A stretch of 64,000 nucleotides of DNA from Apteryx mantelli (taxonomy: Eukaryota; Chordata; Aves; Apterygiformes; Apterygidae): assembly GCF_036417845.1 (NCBI RefSeq), contig NC_089980.1:111191169-111255168 (forward strand), in the 5' to 3' direction. The notes below the pieces were generated by a model. It worked only from the letters and a program-made list of their open reading frames with translations, had not been told where the DNA came from and made no database searches. Both the position numbers and the translations under genes were made by a program. Below, piece after piece: positions 37,091 to 50,200 of this stretch; positions within the stretch are counted from its first letter, which is position 1, and each line of letters opens with the position of its first letter.

Positions 37091-38240
37091 GCGTATCACA
37101 CAGCTGTCTGATCTCATCACTGTGTAAGGGGATCTAGTCACTAAATCACTCATATGCTAAAGCCTTGAAATCTGTGAATATATCAATTCCTCCACTCTTT
37201 CATTTCCTCTGTGGGCTATGACAAGTTTCCTGACTTGCGCTTAGTATACCCATAAGACAGGCTGGAATGTTTTAGCCTCACTAAATTGTTGGGGCTTCAC
37301 AAAGAAGTACCTCAGCATCCTTAGCATTACAGACAGGTCACAGTAAATGTTATAGCCTTATAGCCTTAAACTTCCTAAAAGCATTACCCAGCATATGGAA
37401 CTTAAGGCACAGAAAATGGAAAACTACAATTGTTTACAGCAGTCACTAACTTAGTGCCCAAATTAGGACATTTAGGACAGGATTTGTCTCCTCTAATTTT
37501 ACACAATTGCAGCCTAGAAATATACATCTGAACCAGTCATCGGCTTCCTTTACAGTCGATAGAGGCACCTTAAGGGAACAGTTCATCTGGCCTATTTGAT
37601 GATGAACCATACTGTATGAAAAGTTTACAGTATGGATCTTAGGGGAGATGAATCCCATCTCTCATCAAGACAGTGGGGAAGTGCAACTACTGAGCACTGC
37701 CGACACAACTAGTTCAGTATAATGCAGGTAACGACTTTGTCTTAACATGGGCGTTCTCGAATTCAAGGTCTTTTGGCACCCAAAAGCCCTGCCATGAGAT
37801 AGGATCGAGGTTAGCAGCCTGGACCATCATGAACAGAACAGAAGCATAAGTTTCACAGCAAAAACAATCCATACAGCTTGACTGTTCTTTTGATGTGTAG
37901 CTGCAAAATGTGCTAATCCAAAAGGTATTTACTAGAGTGCAGGCAACGCCTAGTAACTCTGCAGTAAGAATGTAGCCTCAGGAACCATCCCACAGGGATA
38001 CCGAGGCCTCAGCTGTGCAAGGAAGTTTTCAACAACCTTAACTTGGTAATAGCTGGCTCTTGAGTAGCAGAAGTGCTGGGCATTCAGAGCAGCAAGTGAA
38101 GTCAGAAGTGTGCTTTGTCATACGAAAAGAGAGGAAGGTTTTAAGACAGGATATATCTTTTATCAGACTAGCTGATATAACTGGAAAAAATGAAACATCT
38201 TCAGATCTTAAGACTACCATGCCTACCATTATGCAAAGTT
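37091..38240. other. stretch upstream of the CpG island
   Basis: No assigned gene. Minus-strand text at 37446-37670 is open but resembles an old interspersed repeat (similar phrases near 22900-23050). A good minus-strand acceptor at about 38184 is followed by frames that do not join in phase to any candidate exon. Confidence 0.3.
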
Positions 38241-38369
38241 TCGAAAACAGGAATTCAGCACGCAGCGGGCACTGCTCGGAGGCGGCCGGGACCTGTGAGA
38301 GCCGGCGGACCCCGCGCGGTGGTGGGACGCTTCACAACGGCCCCGCCTCAAAGCCCACGGAAACGCCTC

Positions 38370-38396
38370 CCAGGCCAGGCCAGGCCAGGCCAGGCC
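38370..38396. repeat. CCAGG pentanucleotide repeat
   Basis: Five tandem copies of the five-base unit in the CpG island, read directly. Confidence 0.85.
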
Positions 38397-38639
38397 ATCC
38401 CCGGCGCCGGGCCCCGACAGGGGACAGGGAGAGGCCCCGGCCCCGGCCGCCCCTCCCGCGCCGGCGCCTCCCGCCGCGGCCGCCCCCGAGGCAGCAGGCG
38501 GAGGCCGCGGGCGGCACGGCCCCGCGCGGCGCCCCCGGCGCTGCCGGCGCTTCCGGGCGGGCGTGTGCGTCCGGGTTGGGCGGCCCCGGGGAGCGGCTGC
38601 CTCCCGCCCCCGCCGCCTCGGAGGCGGAGCCGCTGCTGC

Positions 38640-38692
38640 CGCCGCCGCGCCCCGTGGCAGAGCGCCGCCCGCGCCGGTGCTGCGAGGCGGAG
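38640..38692 (+). other. RAB23: candidate RAB23 non-coding exon 1 (5' end not defined)
   Basis: Position 38693 starts a perfect donor (GCGGAG|GTGAGTGG) inside the CpG island. RAB23 genes have a non-coding first exon spliced to the exon with the start codon, and the acceptor at 40998-40999 here would receive it, giving a 2.3-kb first intron. The transcription start cannot be read from the sequence; the exon start given is nominal. A second donor at 39567 is an alternative. Confidence 0.45.
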
Positions 38693-38721
38693 GTGAGTGG
38701 GGAGGGCGGCGGGAGGTGCTG

Positions 38722-38747
38722 CCGGGCCGGGCCGGGCCGGGCCGGGG
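38722..38747. repeat. GGCCG/CCGGG pentanucleotide repeat
   Basis: Four to five tandem units just after the candidate exon-1 donor; a similar but shorter run is at about 38882-38900. Confidence 0.8.
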
Positions 38748-39332
38748 CGAGACGGCGCGGGAGGGCGGCGCGGGCTGCCCTGCGGGCGGCGGGCTGCTGC
38801 CGAGCGGGGCCGGGAGGCGGCGAGGCCGGGCCGGGGCGCGGCGCCTCCGCCATCAGCGCGGCCGCGGCGTGGAGCCCCCCCCGCCCGGGCCGGGCCGGGC
38901 CGGGGCCGCCTTAGGGCGCCGCCGAGGGGGCCGGGGCCGGGGCCGGATCGAGGGGGCGGCCGGCGGAGCCGGGGCCGCCTCGGCGGGGTTTGGCCGGGCG
39001 GCCGGAGCCCCCGGGAGACGCGTGCGCGCCGCCGGCGGCCGGCGCTCACCGCTGCCGGCGGTAACCGGGGGGCCGCTGCCGGCGGGCGAGGCGGCGCTGG
39101 GGTGTCGGGTGGCGCGGCCCTGCGGAGCGCGCTGTGCGGGGCCGGGCAGGCGGTTTGAAAAATACGTGCTGCCTCCTGCCTGGGGAGGAGGATTCCTTAC
39201 CTCGGGCGGTGGGGTGGGCTGCGCGGCCGTGCCGGTGCCAGGTATCGCTGCGATGACATCCCAGCGCCGCGGAGCGGAGGAAACTTGGCTTTTGTGTGGG
39301 CTTCCCTCTCTGCCTCCCCCCAAAAAACCCAC

Positions 39333-39425
39333 CTGAATGAAACATCTTTCCAGTAACTCTAATATATTACTTTCAATTCTTCCCCGCTGGAATTTTAATT
39401 TACGTAGAAGCGCTGTATCCCTCAT
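39333..39425 (-). CDS. candidate first coding exon of the divergent minus-strand gene
   Basis: On the minus strand, ATG at 39423-39425 opens 31 codons (MRDTALLRKLKFQRG, then RIESNILELLERCFIQ) ending at a good donor (CATTCAG|GTGGGT), phase 0. The segment is AT-richer than the island around it and reads as charged helical protein. A second minus-strand donor at about 39202 (CCCGAG|GTAAGGAATCC) with its own short open frame from an ATG at about 39254 is an alternative. If real, this is the 5' end of the gene whose other exons lie at 3-35 kb. Confidence 0.4.
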
Positions 39426-39449
39426 AACCGCCTGCGCAGTGCGCTTTGC

Positions 39450-39566
39450 CCGTGTGCCTCAGCAGCTCGGCCTTGTCTCCCGTTAACGGACGGCTGGACA
39501 CGGACACAATTCAGTGGGAGGGAGACTGGGGAGCTCCCCTGCAGTGGCAGCGTCGTGTGGGCACAG
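39450..39566 (+). other. RAB23: alternative candidate RAB23 exon 1
   Basis: A donor (GGGCACAG|GTAATATA) at 39567 on the plus strand lies just outside the minus-strand ATG at 39425. Using it would make RAB23 and the minus-strand gene a classical non-overlapping divergent pair. The start given is nominal. Confidence 0.3.
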
Positions 39567-40839
39567 GTAATATATTTATGCTGGAGACTTTTTTAATGTA
39601 ACTAACTTATGTACTGAGTGTTCGCAAGATAACCGGTTTAAAAGCTTAAACGTTTTAAAAATGTTTTGAAAAAGTTGGATTATTCAGCATCTTGGTTTTT
39701 AAAAAAGATGACCTTTGAAAAATGCCACATCCTCTGGCTTATCAAATAATATTTAGTCAGTTTAGTGTTTTGATTCACACGCCAAAAGTTAATTGAATGA
39801 TAACAGTAGACTTATCGGCACTTAATGGCGCACACAAATATACTTGATTATGATGGTTATCCATTCCTCAGAAAGACAAATTTAAACAAATTCATAAGAA
39901 CTGAAGTAAGGGGTATAATCACAGAATTAAATAGGTTTATGATTTGAACGCATAAATTGTATTCAAAGCATCAGTACTGGTGTTAGGTGCTAGTACCTGG
40001 ACTGAGCATAAGGAAGCAAATGGCTGAAGTTGCAAGTTGCCATATTCTAGGCTAATGACACCCTGGATTGATTGGTGGAACTTTGTGCACATATTAGCAG
40101 AGGAGCATCAGCAATATAATCAACAGGTGACAGCACATTCCTATAGTGGAAGAATATTTTTCCTGTTCACACAATCTGTTGAAATTGAAAGATTGATTTT
40201 TGTGAACTGAAAGGTGCTGAATTCACGTTAGCCAGCCATTAGCCTGGAGGTGCCAAGTGGATATTTTGTAATAGAATTTTAGCTAGAAACTCATTAAAAA
40301 AATTTTTTATAGTATTTTAAAGTATTTTATATCCTTATTTCAGGTGTGTGTTTAACTTTGTAGAGATAACATGGACTGCATGTTTAGCCAATACTGTGTT
40401 TGTCACATAAACATTTTAAACAGCTCTAATTTGGAGCAAGCCTTGGTACAAATCACTTTAGTGATGATAACTGTGACAGCTTTATCATTATTATTTACTT
40501 TATCAACTAGTATTTTGTTTATTAATATTGATATTTATTACCTAGATAAATAATAACTTTATTTTTCAATTGGTATGGTAAATTATTTCTGTTCCAATGT
40601 ATTGCCTTTCAATAAAATAATATGGGCTCAGGACCACTTATTGTCACAACTGCAACATATTATTTGTAGTATGTTATTGTCTAGAAGTCAAAACAGAGAA
40701 AGGATTTCAGGATGGACCCATAGGCAGTTTAAAAAAAACAACAGAAAATGAACCACCATCCCTCTCTTAACAAATTCATAATCTAAATTTTCGAAAGGAC
40801 AGTTATTTTCATTTCTAATTAATAAATGGTAAATAAAAG

Positions 40840-40925
40840 TACAGACTCATTAAATAACTTGCTCAGAGTCACTCAAGTAGCCTGTGGCAGAGCTGGAAAT
40901 AAATTGTAAGGTTTTTATGTATCCT
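40840..40925 (-). repeat. MIR-like SINE fragment
   Basis: The plus strand reads AACTTGCTCAGAGTCACTCA then GTGGCAGAGCTGGAAATAA, which is the reverse of the MIR core phrase about a Gly-to-Leu tRNA-derived SINE (..GCCACT..GTGACC..GGGCAAGTT). Old and short; boundaries approximate. Confidence 0.4.
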
Positions 40926-40999
40926 AATGTGTAATCATCTTTCCTCTTGCTCTCTATTCACAATATTTTTATGAACATAGCTATTTACTTTATTTACAG

Positions 41000-41201
41000 A
41001 ATTGAGAGATTCCTGAATTAGGTAGAAGATTGCCTGAGCTGCAGAGATGATGGAAGAAGATATGGAGGTGGCCATCAAAGTGGTGGTAGTAGGAAATGGC
41101 GCTGTTGGAAAATCCAGTATGATTCAGAGATATTGCAAGGGGATTTTTACAAAAGACTACAAGAAAACTATTGGCGTAGATTTCCTGGAGAGACAAATTC
41201 A
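41000..41201 (+). CDS. RAB23: RAB23 exon 2 (first coding exon)
   Basis: Acceptor TTTATTTACAG ends at 40999. 47 bases of 5' UTR, then ATG at 41047. Codes for residues 1-51 with the P-loop, and ends inside the Gln52 codon (CA|A) at a donor ATTCA|GTATGTATT. An intron-retaining read-through would add about 37 foreign residues and stop at 41311-41313. Confidence 0.95.
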
Positions 41202-44200
41202 GTATGTATTAAACAGATGGTTTACTATGTATTTCTGCCTTCCCTCTGTTTCTTTATTCTTTTCTAACTTTAAGGTTTATGGAGACTTGAAACGCAAGGT
41301 CTGCTGTCTCTGAAGCTAAGTAAAGGGAGCTGTTTCCTCTTTTGCCCAGTGGACTAAAATCACATCATTCTATTTTCCATCCAAGATTTAGAATTATAAT
41401 TCAAAAACAAATTAAAAGTGGAAGCTCTGTCATATTAAGCTGCTTTTTATCAGGTTTCATGTGTTTTCTACCACCTGTTGATTTTTTTTTTTGGTCATTT
41501 CTTATCTAAAATGGAAGAGCTTATGATAAAATGATTACACACATTTATTATCCAAAATAGATAAAATAAGTGTGGGGAAAAAATAAATACAGTAGAGAGC
41601 TAAGCACTTTACATAATGTAAACAGATAACAGCCGATTATATTTGATAAAAAGGAAAATATTGTAATGAGAAGCACATTCTATAAATTGTGTAAGCTGAT
41701 TAAAAAGACAAAAGGATCACTATTCAGGCACCTAAGCTTTTGTTTTGATTGCTTTATTATTTTTTTTCTCATGGAGGAAAACATAGAGGAAGAGATAGAA
41801 GAGGAAAATGTAATATGAATTGTCGGGAAGCAGCAAATAATGTAGTTGAGGGTCTGTTGCCATAGCATGGTATGGACGTGAAACATTATCAGTATTAAGT
41901 TAGATTACATTAAATCAAGTTAAACTTGAATTAAATTACCATTACCAAACATATTGTGGAGATGGAAATATTTTTATGTCAGTTGATCTGAATTGCTTTT
42001 GTACTGATGACAAAATTATGTCATTTATTTCAGAGTTAATGATGAGGATGTCAGGCTAATGTTATGGGACACTGCTGGTCAAGAAGAATTTGATGCAATA
42101 ACTAAGGCCTATTACCGAGGTGAAAATACTGTGTTTGTTACTTGTTCTTTGTTTTTTAGTCTGCACATCTTTTAAGACATTTTCCTATCTCTTTGATAAG
42201 AATTCTAGTTATTTCATGTATGTGCAAAGCATGTTTTATTCACACTTTATTCAGTTCTGAATGGTTTTCCCTTTCATGTAAGATACCTGACTTAATTAAG
42301 TGCCACTTGATGCAGGATATTCAGTACTTCTCTTTAGAAAACATTGAACAAAATAAGACTAATATCTGCATGGAAACTGTATGTGGTCATTCAGACAACT
42401 TAATGCAATATTTAACTTAATCATTGACATATAAAAAAGATAACGTCTTGTATTTTTGATCCAGTATACTCTTTAAAATATTTTAAGATAGTTTTGAAGT
42501 TTCAGGTGCAACTTCTGGTCGTGATATTGAATATTTTTTGTCAATAATAGGAGTGAGGAGATGGAGAGAGAAATGAAATCAGAACTCAGAAATTTGTGTG
42601 TCCTAATTTTGATTTGCAGTTTCTAACTTTTCTGTCATTATATTTTTCTTCTAAAGGTATTTGCTTGCTTCTGTAAGAAATATACTTGTAAGTGTTCCAA
42701 AACCTATGGTTCAAGCACATAAAAATTAATCCAAGGGGAAAAAAAAATCCAGCAGCCACCCTGGAAAGATGCTTTACTAAGCACAACAGTTCAGTTGCTA
42801 GTACAGACAGACTCTCTTCAGCACGTTAACATAGCTGGAAAGTGTATTTACTTCATAAATAGAAACTACATTATTCAGTTGTATAAAGACAGTTTATTCA
42901 GTCTGTTATGAATTCCTTACTTAGACTTTCTTTACACATAATTTGACAATGGTTGTGGTTTGGTTTTTTTTATATTTAATGTGACGCATGAATGACTTAG
43001 ATAGCAAAGACTATGTGTTAGTCACTTCATGTCATACACTAATTACCTGATAGCAGGGAAAAAATGTATTGTTATGGTATCTTAGAAAAATTACCTTCTT
43101 TGGAGACAAAAGTAATAGTTATGCCTTACTGTTTCAGGATCGTATAGTCTTCTGACCTTTTAATATGTTATGATAGAGTTTTAGCAACCAGTATTTTTTT
43201 TCTAATATTTCTGATTGTCACTTGTAATTGATGATTACCATTTTTTTTTTCAAAAAAAAAAAAAACTTCTGCTTTTCCTATTTCTTTTTATCCTTATGTG
43301 GAAACAGGCCATTCTGTTAGTGTACAGTTTACAAGTTGAGCTTATGAATTTTAAGTGATTAGAAAGTAGTACTTGAATATCTTTGAGCTTCCTTTTTGCT
43401 CTCCTGGCCTCAAGCTCAGTTGTGAGCTTTATTTGAAGGATTTTTGAAACATTGAATTAAGTTTGTCTTCAGTTGTTTCAAGCCAAAGCCTTTTTCTCCT
43501 GATTACTGAGACTGATATGCTAAAATACGGAGTATTGAGGGGAACCTTGAAGTACACTTACTGGCCTCACTTCCCACAAGCAAAACTGGTGGCTGAAAAA
43601 AATCTGCTTGGCGATCTTGAAATCTTGCTTGTGACTCATACCCAGTCTAGTGCAGTTAGAACTCTACCTTTAAGATCTTTACACTGAAGAATAGTGCAGT
43701 GCAGTGAAATAGAACATAAACATGCCTGTGGATACACATTGTAGACAATATTATGGATATCTAACAGTTCAAGCTATTTGGAATGGTGACTGTTCTGCAC
43801 TGGACTTTGACTCGTGAAGGACAAGCAAAATTATAAGACCCTGGAATGCAATTTTAGTTTAGCAGCAGGTCTGCAAACATGGTGTTACAGAAGCAACAAG
43901 TCAAGCGTACTTCAGAAATACAAGGATTTCATTGTGAGTTATTGCTGATATGGGGAAGATGCCTTCAAGGTAGATAAGGTAGATGCTGGTTATTACTTCA
44001 GCTGTTACTGTCTGCCTCTCCCACATCCCTCTGACCACTATCATTACACTAGGGCCTATTTATTCACCTGGAATGTTGTGCATTGTCTGTTCTTCAGGGA
44101 TCAGTTGCTCATCCCTGACCATTAACGTGTGTGACCACACATTAATGCTTCACAGTCTATTCCTAAGCCTTGTCTTGTCCAGGGACCAAATTTATTCAGC

Positions 44201-47200
44201 CTCACTCAGAAACAAAAATGGAGCTGACAGTGGATTTGTCATGTGGTTTTCTATATGCAGGTAGATATGCGAAGTAGCCAGTGTAGCTGCATGCCCACGA
44301 TCAAACAACACAGGAGTCAAACTATCCAGCGGTCTAAATTCAAAGATTTGAAGAAAGCTTTGTATACACTTCTTTATTGTATCACACACCCTCTTACTGT
44401 TTATCCTCTTCTATCCTATGTAAATCATGCATTTTCTAATTGGTTAGGTACTTTATTCATGTGCGAAGTACTTTTACAAGTGGCTGTTGTTAGCCATGTG
44501 TTCTGTTCACATTACTGTCTTTCAAGGCAGTATTGGACACTTCCTAGTGTGTGCATCCTCCTACATACACTACCACTTCTGTCTGATATAGATCCTTATT
44601 AGTTTTCTGATGGAACACAGACATCTTGCTCATTAGTCTGTTATCAAGTTGCTGATTAGTCAAATGATGAGGCACCTCATTTTGTTGCATGACGGTTAGA
44701 CTTCATATTTCTCAAGCCTTTGTAGCATTGCTTTAGCTTACACATGTCGACCAATTTCAGTCATATTAACTATGATAATGGGAGGGCTGCAAGACTGTCC
44801 TGGCCCCAGCAGAACCAAGACAGCCCTACTCTGGATATTGCTAGTGAGACATTACATCCTGCTATAAACCTATGAAAGATAGCCTGAATCCACAGCAGTC
44901 ATACCATCGACAGTAAACAAGAACTTCTGGATCATGATTTCATTGACCTTGGATTCTGATCCCACTTTGAGGCTGAACGTGCCACCATCAGTTTTATAGT
45001 GAACGCATTCCTTGTCATGGCCTGAAAAAGCTGAGGCCAAGAGCAAAAGAGTGAAATGAATAGGTGCAGGTATAAAGCCTTGGGTGAGTCCACCTGTGGT
45101 AAGAAATTTCTTTACCCGTTTTCTCCTACATGGGCTTTGTACCATTGTGAAAGGAGAAAATACGATTACAGAGTTTATGAGGATGGGACAGTTTACTGAG
45201 GATCTTTGAGATCTGCTCAGCTGACAAGCTTATGCTCTACTTGAATCAAGTAGAGATGCTAGCGCTACTCTGTAATTTTTTTCCAAATTAGCCTACTTTT
45301 GAGTACTGTATCAATGATTGTGCAGCTAGCATGGAAACTTGTTAAAATAAAGGTATAGGATTTTTCAAAGCACTGATCACACGCGCACACACACAAAAAA
45401 AAGTAAGAAAGGAAAAATTATGGCAAGCTTTACATTGCTACTGTTTTATTGGTAGAACTTAATGTGAAATTCTGAGGGCAGTTCTTATTATTCGGTATAA
45501 AACTGTATATAGCAAGACTGGGAAGGTCTTAAAGGTAGGTGAAAGAATGTTAAAGAGCATAGGAAAACTTGTAAAACTAAACCAAACTTGGCTTTGAGCT
45601 CATAAATAAGAGGAAACCTAATAAAAGTAATCGAGCACTTTGCGTCAAAAAAGTACAAAGGCAAACAGAATACAGGAGTGGGGGATACTCAGTGAAACTC
45701 ATAGGTAAAATAAAAATCATATTGATAAAAGGAAATAATTTTTCATGCTATATATATTACATTGGGACATTTGCCACAAGACAACACTGCAGAATCTCAA
45801 AGACATCAGCTATCAGTTCCTTTTGCAAATATACAGAATTATATTATTAAATATCAAATATATTAAAGGAATATAAGTAATAAAGTGTTTCTCCATGTGT
45901 TTAACATGCAAAGAAAAGCAGTTTCTTGAGGATAGCAAAGAACAGTCAAGACCTTATCACTTATCAGAGTGCTGTGATAGAATGAGCATGAATTAGAAAT
46001 ATACTTATTTTCTTCAAAGAGCTATTAAATGACATTCTTCAAATAGCCACAACTTTCCTTGAGAATTTTAATTTTTCTACTTTTTAAAATCCAAATTATT
46101 GTAGCATAAGGAATAATGTATAGTGAGTTTTACAAATACTGAAAAATATTTGGTATTTGGCTTCCATTAAACTATCTGAAAAACAGTAAGGAAAAAACAA
46201 CCCCCTTTTCCAGTCCTTTCTACTCCCCCTCCTATTCCTTTCCCCTGCATACACAGACCTTGCTGGAATAGCTTGAAAAGTAACAGACCCATAACCATTG
46301 TGAAGAATGGGAACAATGATCAAAATAACATAGCAATTTATTACTTTTCATTTTGGGAATTTTCTAACCATTAGTTTGACACAAGCTGGTAATAAAAGTT
46401 GACTTTTATGGGATAAACTGGAAAAAAAACCTCATATTCCAAATACATTTTATATGATATGGTTCTTTTTTTTTGTTTGTTGGCTGATTTGTATATATTC
46501 GTATTTGTAATTGGGTTGTATATTTTTAGGCGCCCAGGCTTGTGTTCTTGTGTTTTCTACAACTGACAGAGAGTCCTTCAAAGCAATCCCTACCTGGAAG
46601 GAAAAAGTGGTGACCGAAGTTGGAGACATTCCCACAGTTCTTGTACAGAATAAGATTGATCTCCTTGATGACTCTTGTATAAAGAAGTAGGAGTTTTATG
46701 ATGCTGTTTTTAAAGAACAACATATAATCCTGTATATACATACTTAAAAAGAAAAAAATCTATGGGATTTTCTTGTGAAGGCTTATGATGCCTAGGTTAT
46801 CAAACCTAGAACCTGTATGAAAGCATGTCCTAGAAACGCTGATGAGTGGTGTTACTGCGTGAGTGTAGTTCTTTGCATAGATGGGCTTGCTGGGCTAGGA
46901 ACTTTGCTTCATGTCATCATCTTAAGAATCAGACAGAGGAATGGCCTGAAGAGTTTGGTTGTGCCATGATATGATTCTCTCCTTTTTTAAATAGGAAGCT
47001 CAAAAACTGAATTTCCTGATTAAAATTTATAGTTACTGCTAGACTCTGCTGTGTGCCAGTGAAGTTATGAAATCTGGTTTGGCTAGTGAACGCTTGCTAA
47101 ATTGATAAAGAAGTATTAAATAGCTTTTTGAAAAACTATCATAATATTCTTTGCTTTTCTTGAATTTATTCTTTTGCCCATTTCTATCAAAACATAACTT

Positions 47201-50200
47201 ATAGAAATCTGTATCTGTTAATATTCTCAAACTGCATTGTTCTGATCCTTCTTCATTGTATTTTTCTTCATAGATTTTACTGTCAATCCATTCTGCCTTA
47301 CTTCTTGTATCTATGCCTCATTTCATTTCTGCTACAAAATCAGCTTAACAGCGTATACTGTGGAAAATACTGCATGATAAGGCTGACCATTCTCCACCTC
47401 TTTATTTCTACCATCTTCCTGAGAGATTTAAATTATTTCTCCCTTTTGCTGTTTCCTACACTGGCTCTCCTTGTTCTCTGTTTGCCATCACTGATGGCAT
47501 AAATCAGCTTCTACTCCCTCTGCACAGAATACTGAGGATTTTTCAAAGGAAAAGCAAAATTGCATTTGAACTCCTCCTTTATTTATGGTATGTCACTTAG
47601 GTTTTGTCCTCAAAATTCTTCATCTGCCTCAGCAACTTCATCTTTCTGATGACATAATTTCCCTTGGTGAAATTCTCATAACTTCCCTCAACCTTTCCTT
47701 AAAATTCAGCACAAGTTGAGCTTTTTTCCACTTCACAAAAAAAAGTAATTCTTGATTTCACCTCTACACTCATTTGATTGCATCATCTACTCTACTGCTT
47801 TACTAAAATATATCTAAGAATTGGGGGTTTTGGTTGTTTTTCCTTTGCTGTAGTAATCATTATTCTGAGTCTATTGATCATTATCATAATTACAACCTCC
47901 TTTTGGTTTCACTGACACCTGTCTTGCAACTCTTGGGAAATTTTAGTTGTTAATAAAGTCAATAAATATTGAAATGCAATTACTTTTGGCCATAAAGAAA
48001 TTGCATGTAAAATAACTTCCTGTCATAGTGGAGATACTGTAAAGCAATTAAGGATCAGGTATGTCTGTATGTTCAGAGCTTCTTAACCCACCTTGCCATT
48101 TTTGACTAACCACAAAGCATTTTGTCCATAAATATTGATAAATGTTGACAAATGATACAAATTAGTATTTACAAAGTCTTCTTCTATTGTGCAGTGAAGA
48201 GGCAGAAGCACTGGCAAAAAAGCTAAAATTAAGATTCTACCGAGCATCTGTGAAAGAAGACCTAAATGTAACTGAAGGTAAGAGATGCAGCGGAGTAGGT
48301 GTCTATCATGGCATCTGCTGTATAGTGCCATACATCTGTGTAGTTTGGAGCTGATCTGTTGTCTCAGATTTTTTTGTGTGTGTGCGCTGTTCACCAACCT
48401 TTTTATATTTCTTAGCAGCACACTTTAAACATAGCTATAATTGTTTGATACCAGTGTGTTATGTCTGTTTCCTTGTGTGTGTAGTATAGCTGGAGTATTT
48501 AAAAGTGCCACTGTGTTTAGGCTTGTTAGTGCTTACTGACAGTCAATAGCACTGAGCTTTAAAAAAATTGTATAGGTAAAACCTCAGTTATTACAATATG
48601 CAATTGTTGAACAGCTTAGTTCATAATAATTAATAGCTCAGTTAATAAATAATTTGGATAAATGATTATTTAATATTTTCATTAATAGTTAAAGTATATT
48701 TAAAAATGGGATTTGTTGCAGCCTTTTTTCTGTTGGTGATACTTTGCCAGTTCCTAAGTATCACTTTTTAATGCATGTATTTAATTTTGTAACGGTATTG
48801 TACTTCAGTTCCTATCCTGTGTGGAGTAGTTTTGACTAAGCATGAAACTTTGTGTCTCTGATGACTTATTTTTTTGTTTAATCAGAGAATCTTAGAAATG
48901 AACTTCTTGTTTCTCCACCATTAATATCTTTCAAATTGGAAAGCAAATTTTCTACAGACTTTCTACATAAAAAAAATGTAAACTTTTTGTGTATTGGCAC
49001 TAAATGAGTTAGTATTTACAACTGTAAATAACTGTTACGTATATAGGTTCTGAAAATTCTCATATAGTTGCAGACTTTTCAGAATTTTAGACAGCCTTTT
49101 TATACCCTTATACATATAGGGATAGCATTAGTTATATTAGAACAATGATGCTGCTGAGTTTTATTAATAGCCTTACTTTACAAGATTGCTATTATTCTAA
49201 GGCTTGTTGTGAAATTATATATATATATAATATGGCCTGCCGAGAGAGAAACACTTACCAGATTGTAGCAAACCTATTCTGTCAAATGCACTTCTGTCAC
49301 CAAGCAAATTTTTGGTATGAAAATATTTTTATTGATATGAAGACTATTTTTTTAAGCATACTATGACATACTTTTTTTTGACATTTCAGTTTTTAAATAT
49401 TTGGCTGATAAATATCTTCAAAGGCTCAAGCAACAAACAGCTGAAGATCCAGAACTAGTACATACAAGCAGTAACAAGATTGGTAAGTACACTTCAATAA
49501 AAAACAAGAAGACAGTGTTATTTGCCATCAAAGCATATGGTCTCTTTTGTGTCCTTTTGGAATTAACAGAAGTTAAGTCAGGCTCTAATTAGTACTCTCC
49601 TATCTTAGTATATTGTCTCCTTTCCTTTTGTAAAATAACTTTGTGACTCTAAAATTACAAGATTGTCAAACTGACACAAGTGAACTTTATAGCCAATGTT
49701 TGGCAAGTGCCAATTATTAAATTCTTTTAAACAAACATTGTGTAAGGACTTGAGAAAGGATGGTTGTTTTGGTTTGTTTTGTTTTTTAATGTAATTAGTA
49801 TTAGTGTTACTCATCTTGGTGCAGATTTACAAGAAGCTCACTGTGAAAATATCTGGCATGTAATAAGAGGGTCTCTGTAAGCTTAGACTTTTGTGAGGGA
49901 ACACTGAACTTTTGTAGCTCTTCTTTAAAGCACTTCTGAGTCAGTTGATTTATTTTCCTTAAAGCATTTCCCTTTTATTCAGTCTTTTTCCTTAACTTTA
50001 TCTCAGCAAACTTTCTGACTTTCAAGTTGTCATGTTCTTTTACTGTATTACTCAACCGTAAATTTGTTGCCATGGGATTAGTGTCTGAGTGCATCACTAC
50101 CCTTCAATTATGTAGATGTATACTAGCTTTAAATACTGCCTGGCTAGTAATTCCAACTGGCTGTACTTCAGACTTAGCTGTACAAGTGACAACAAAAATA

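Larger units (their letters stand above)
38250..39330. promoter_or_regulatory. CpG island, probable RAB23 promoter region
   Basis: About 1.1 kb of very GC-rich, CpG-dense sequence in an otherwise AT-rich window, 1.7-2.8 kb before the RAB23 start codon. Long open frames on both strands here are a by-product of base composition. It contains candidate first exons on both strands, so it may drive transcription both ways. Runs of GGG and GGCCGGG could form G-quadruplexes. Confidence 0.8.

Noticed and set aside
37446-37670. 70-codon minus-strand frame as an exon
   Set aside because: Text resembles an interspersed repeat also hinted at near 22900-23050, and no usable donor was found.
38060-39425. 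Long open frames on both strands of the CpG island (up to 284 codons)
   Set aside because: Low-complexity Arg/Pro/Ala/Gly text caused by GC content, open in many frames at once. Only the AT-richer 39333-39425 segment was kept as a candidate.
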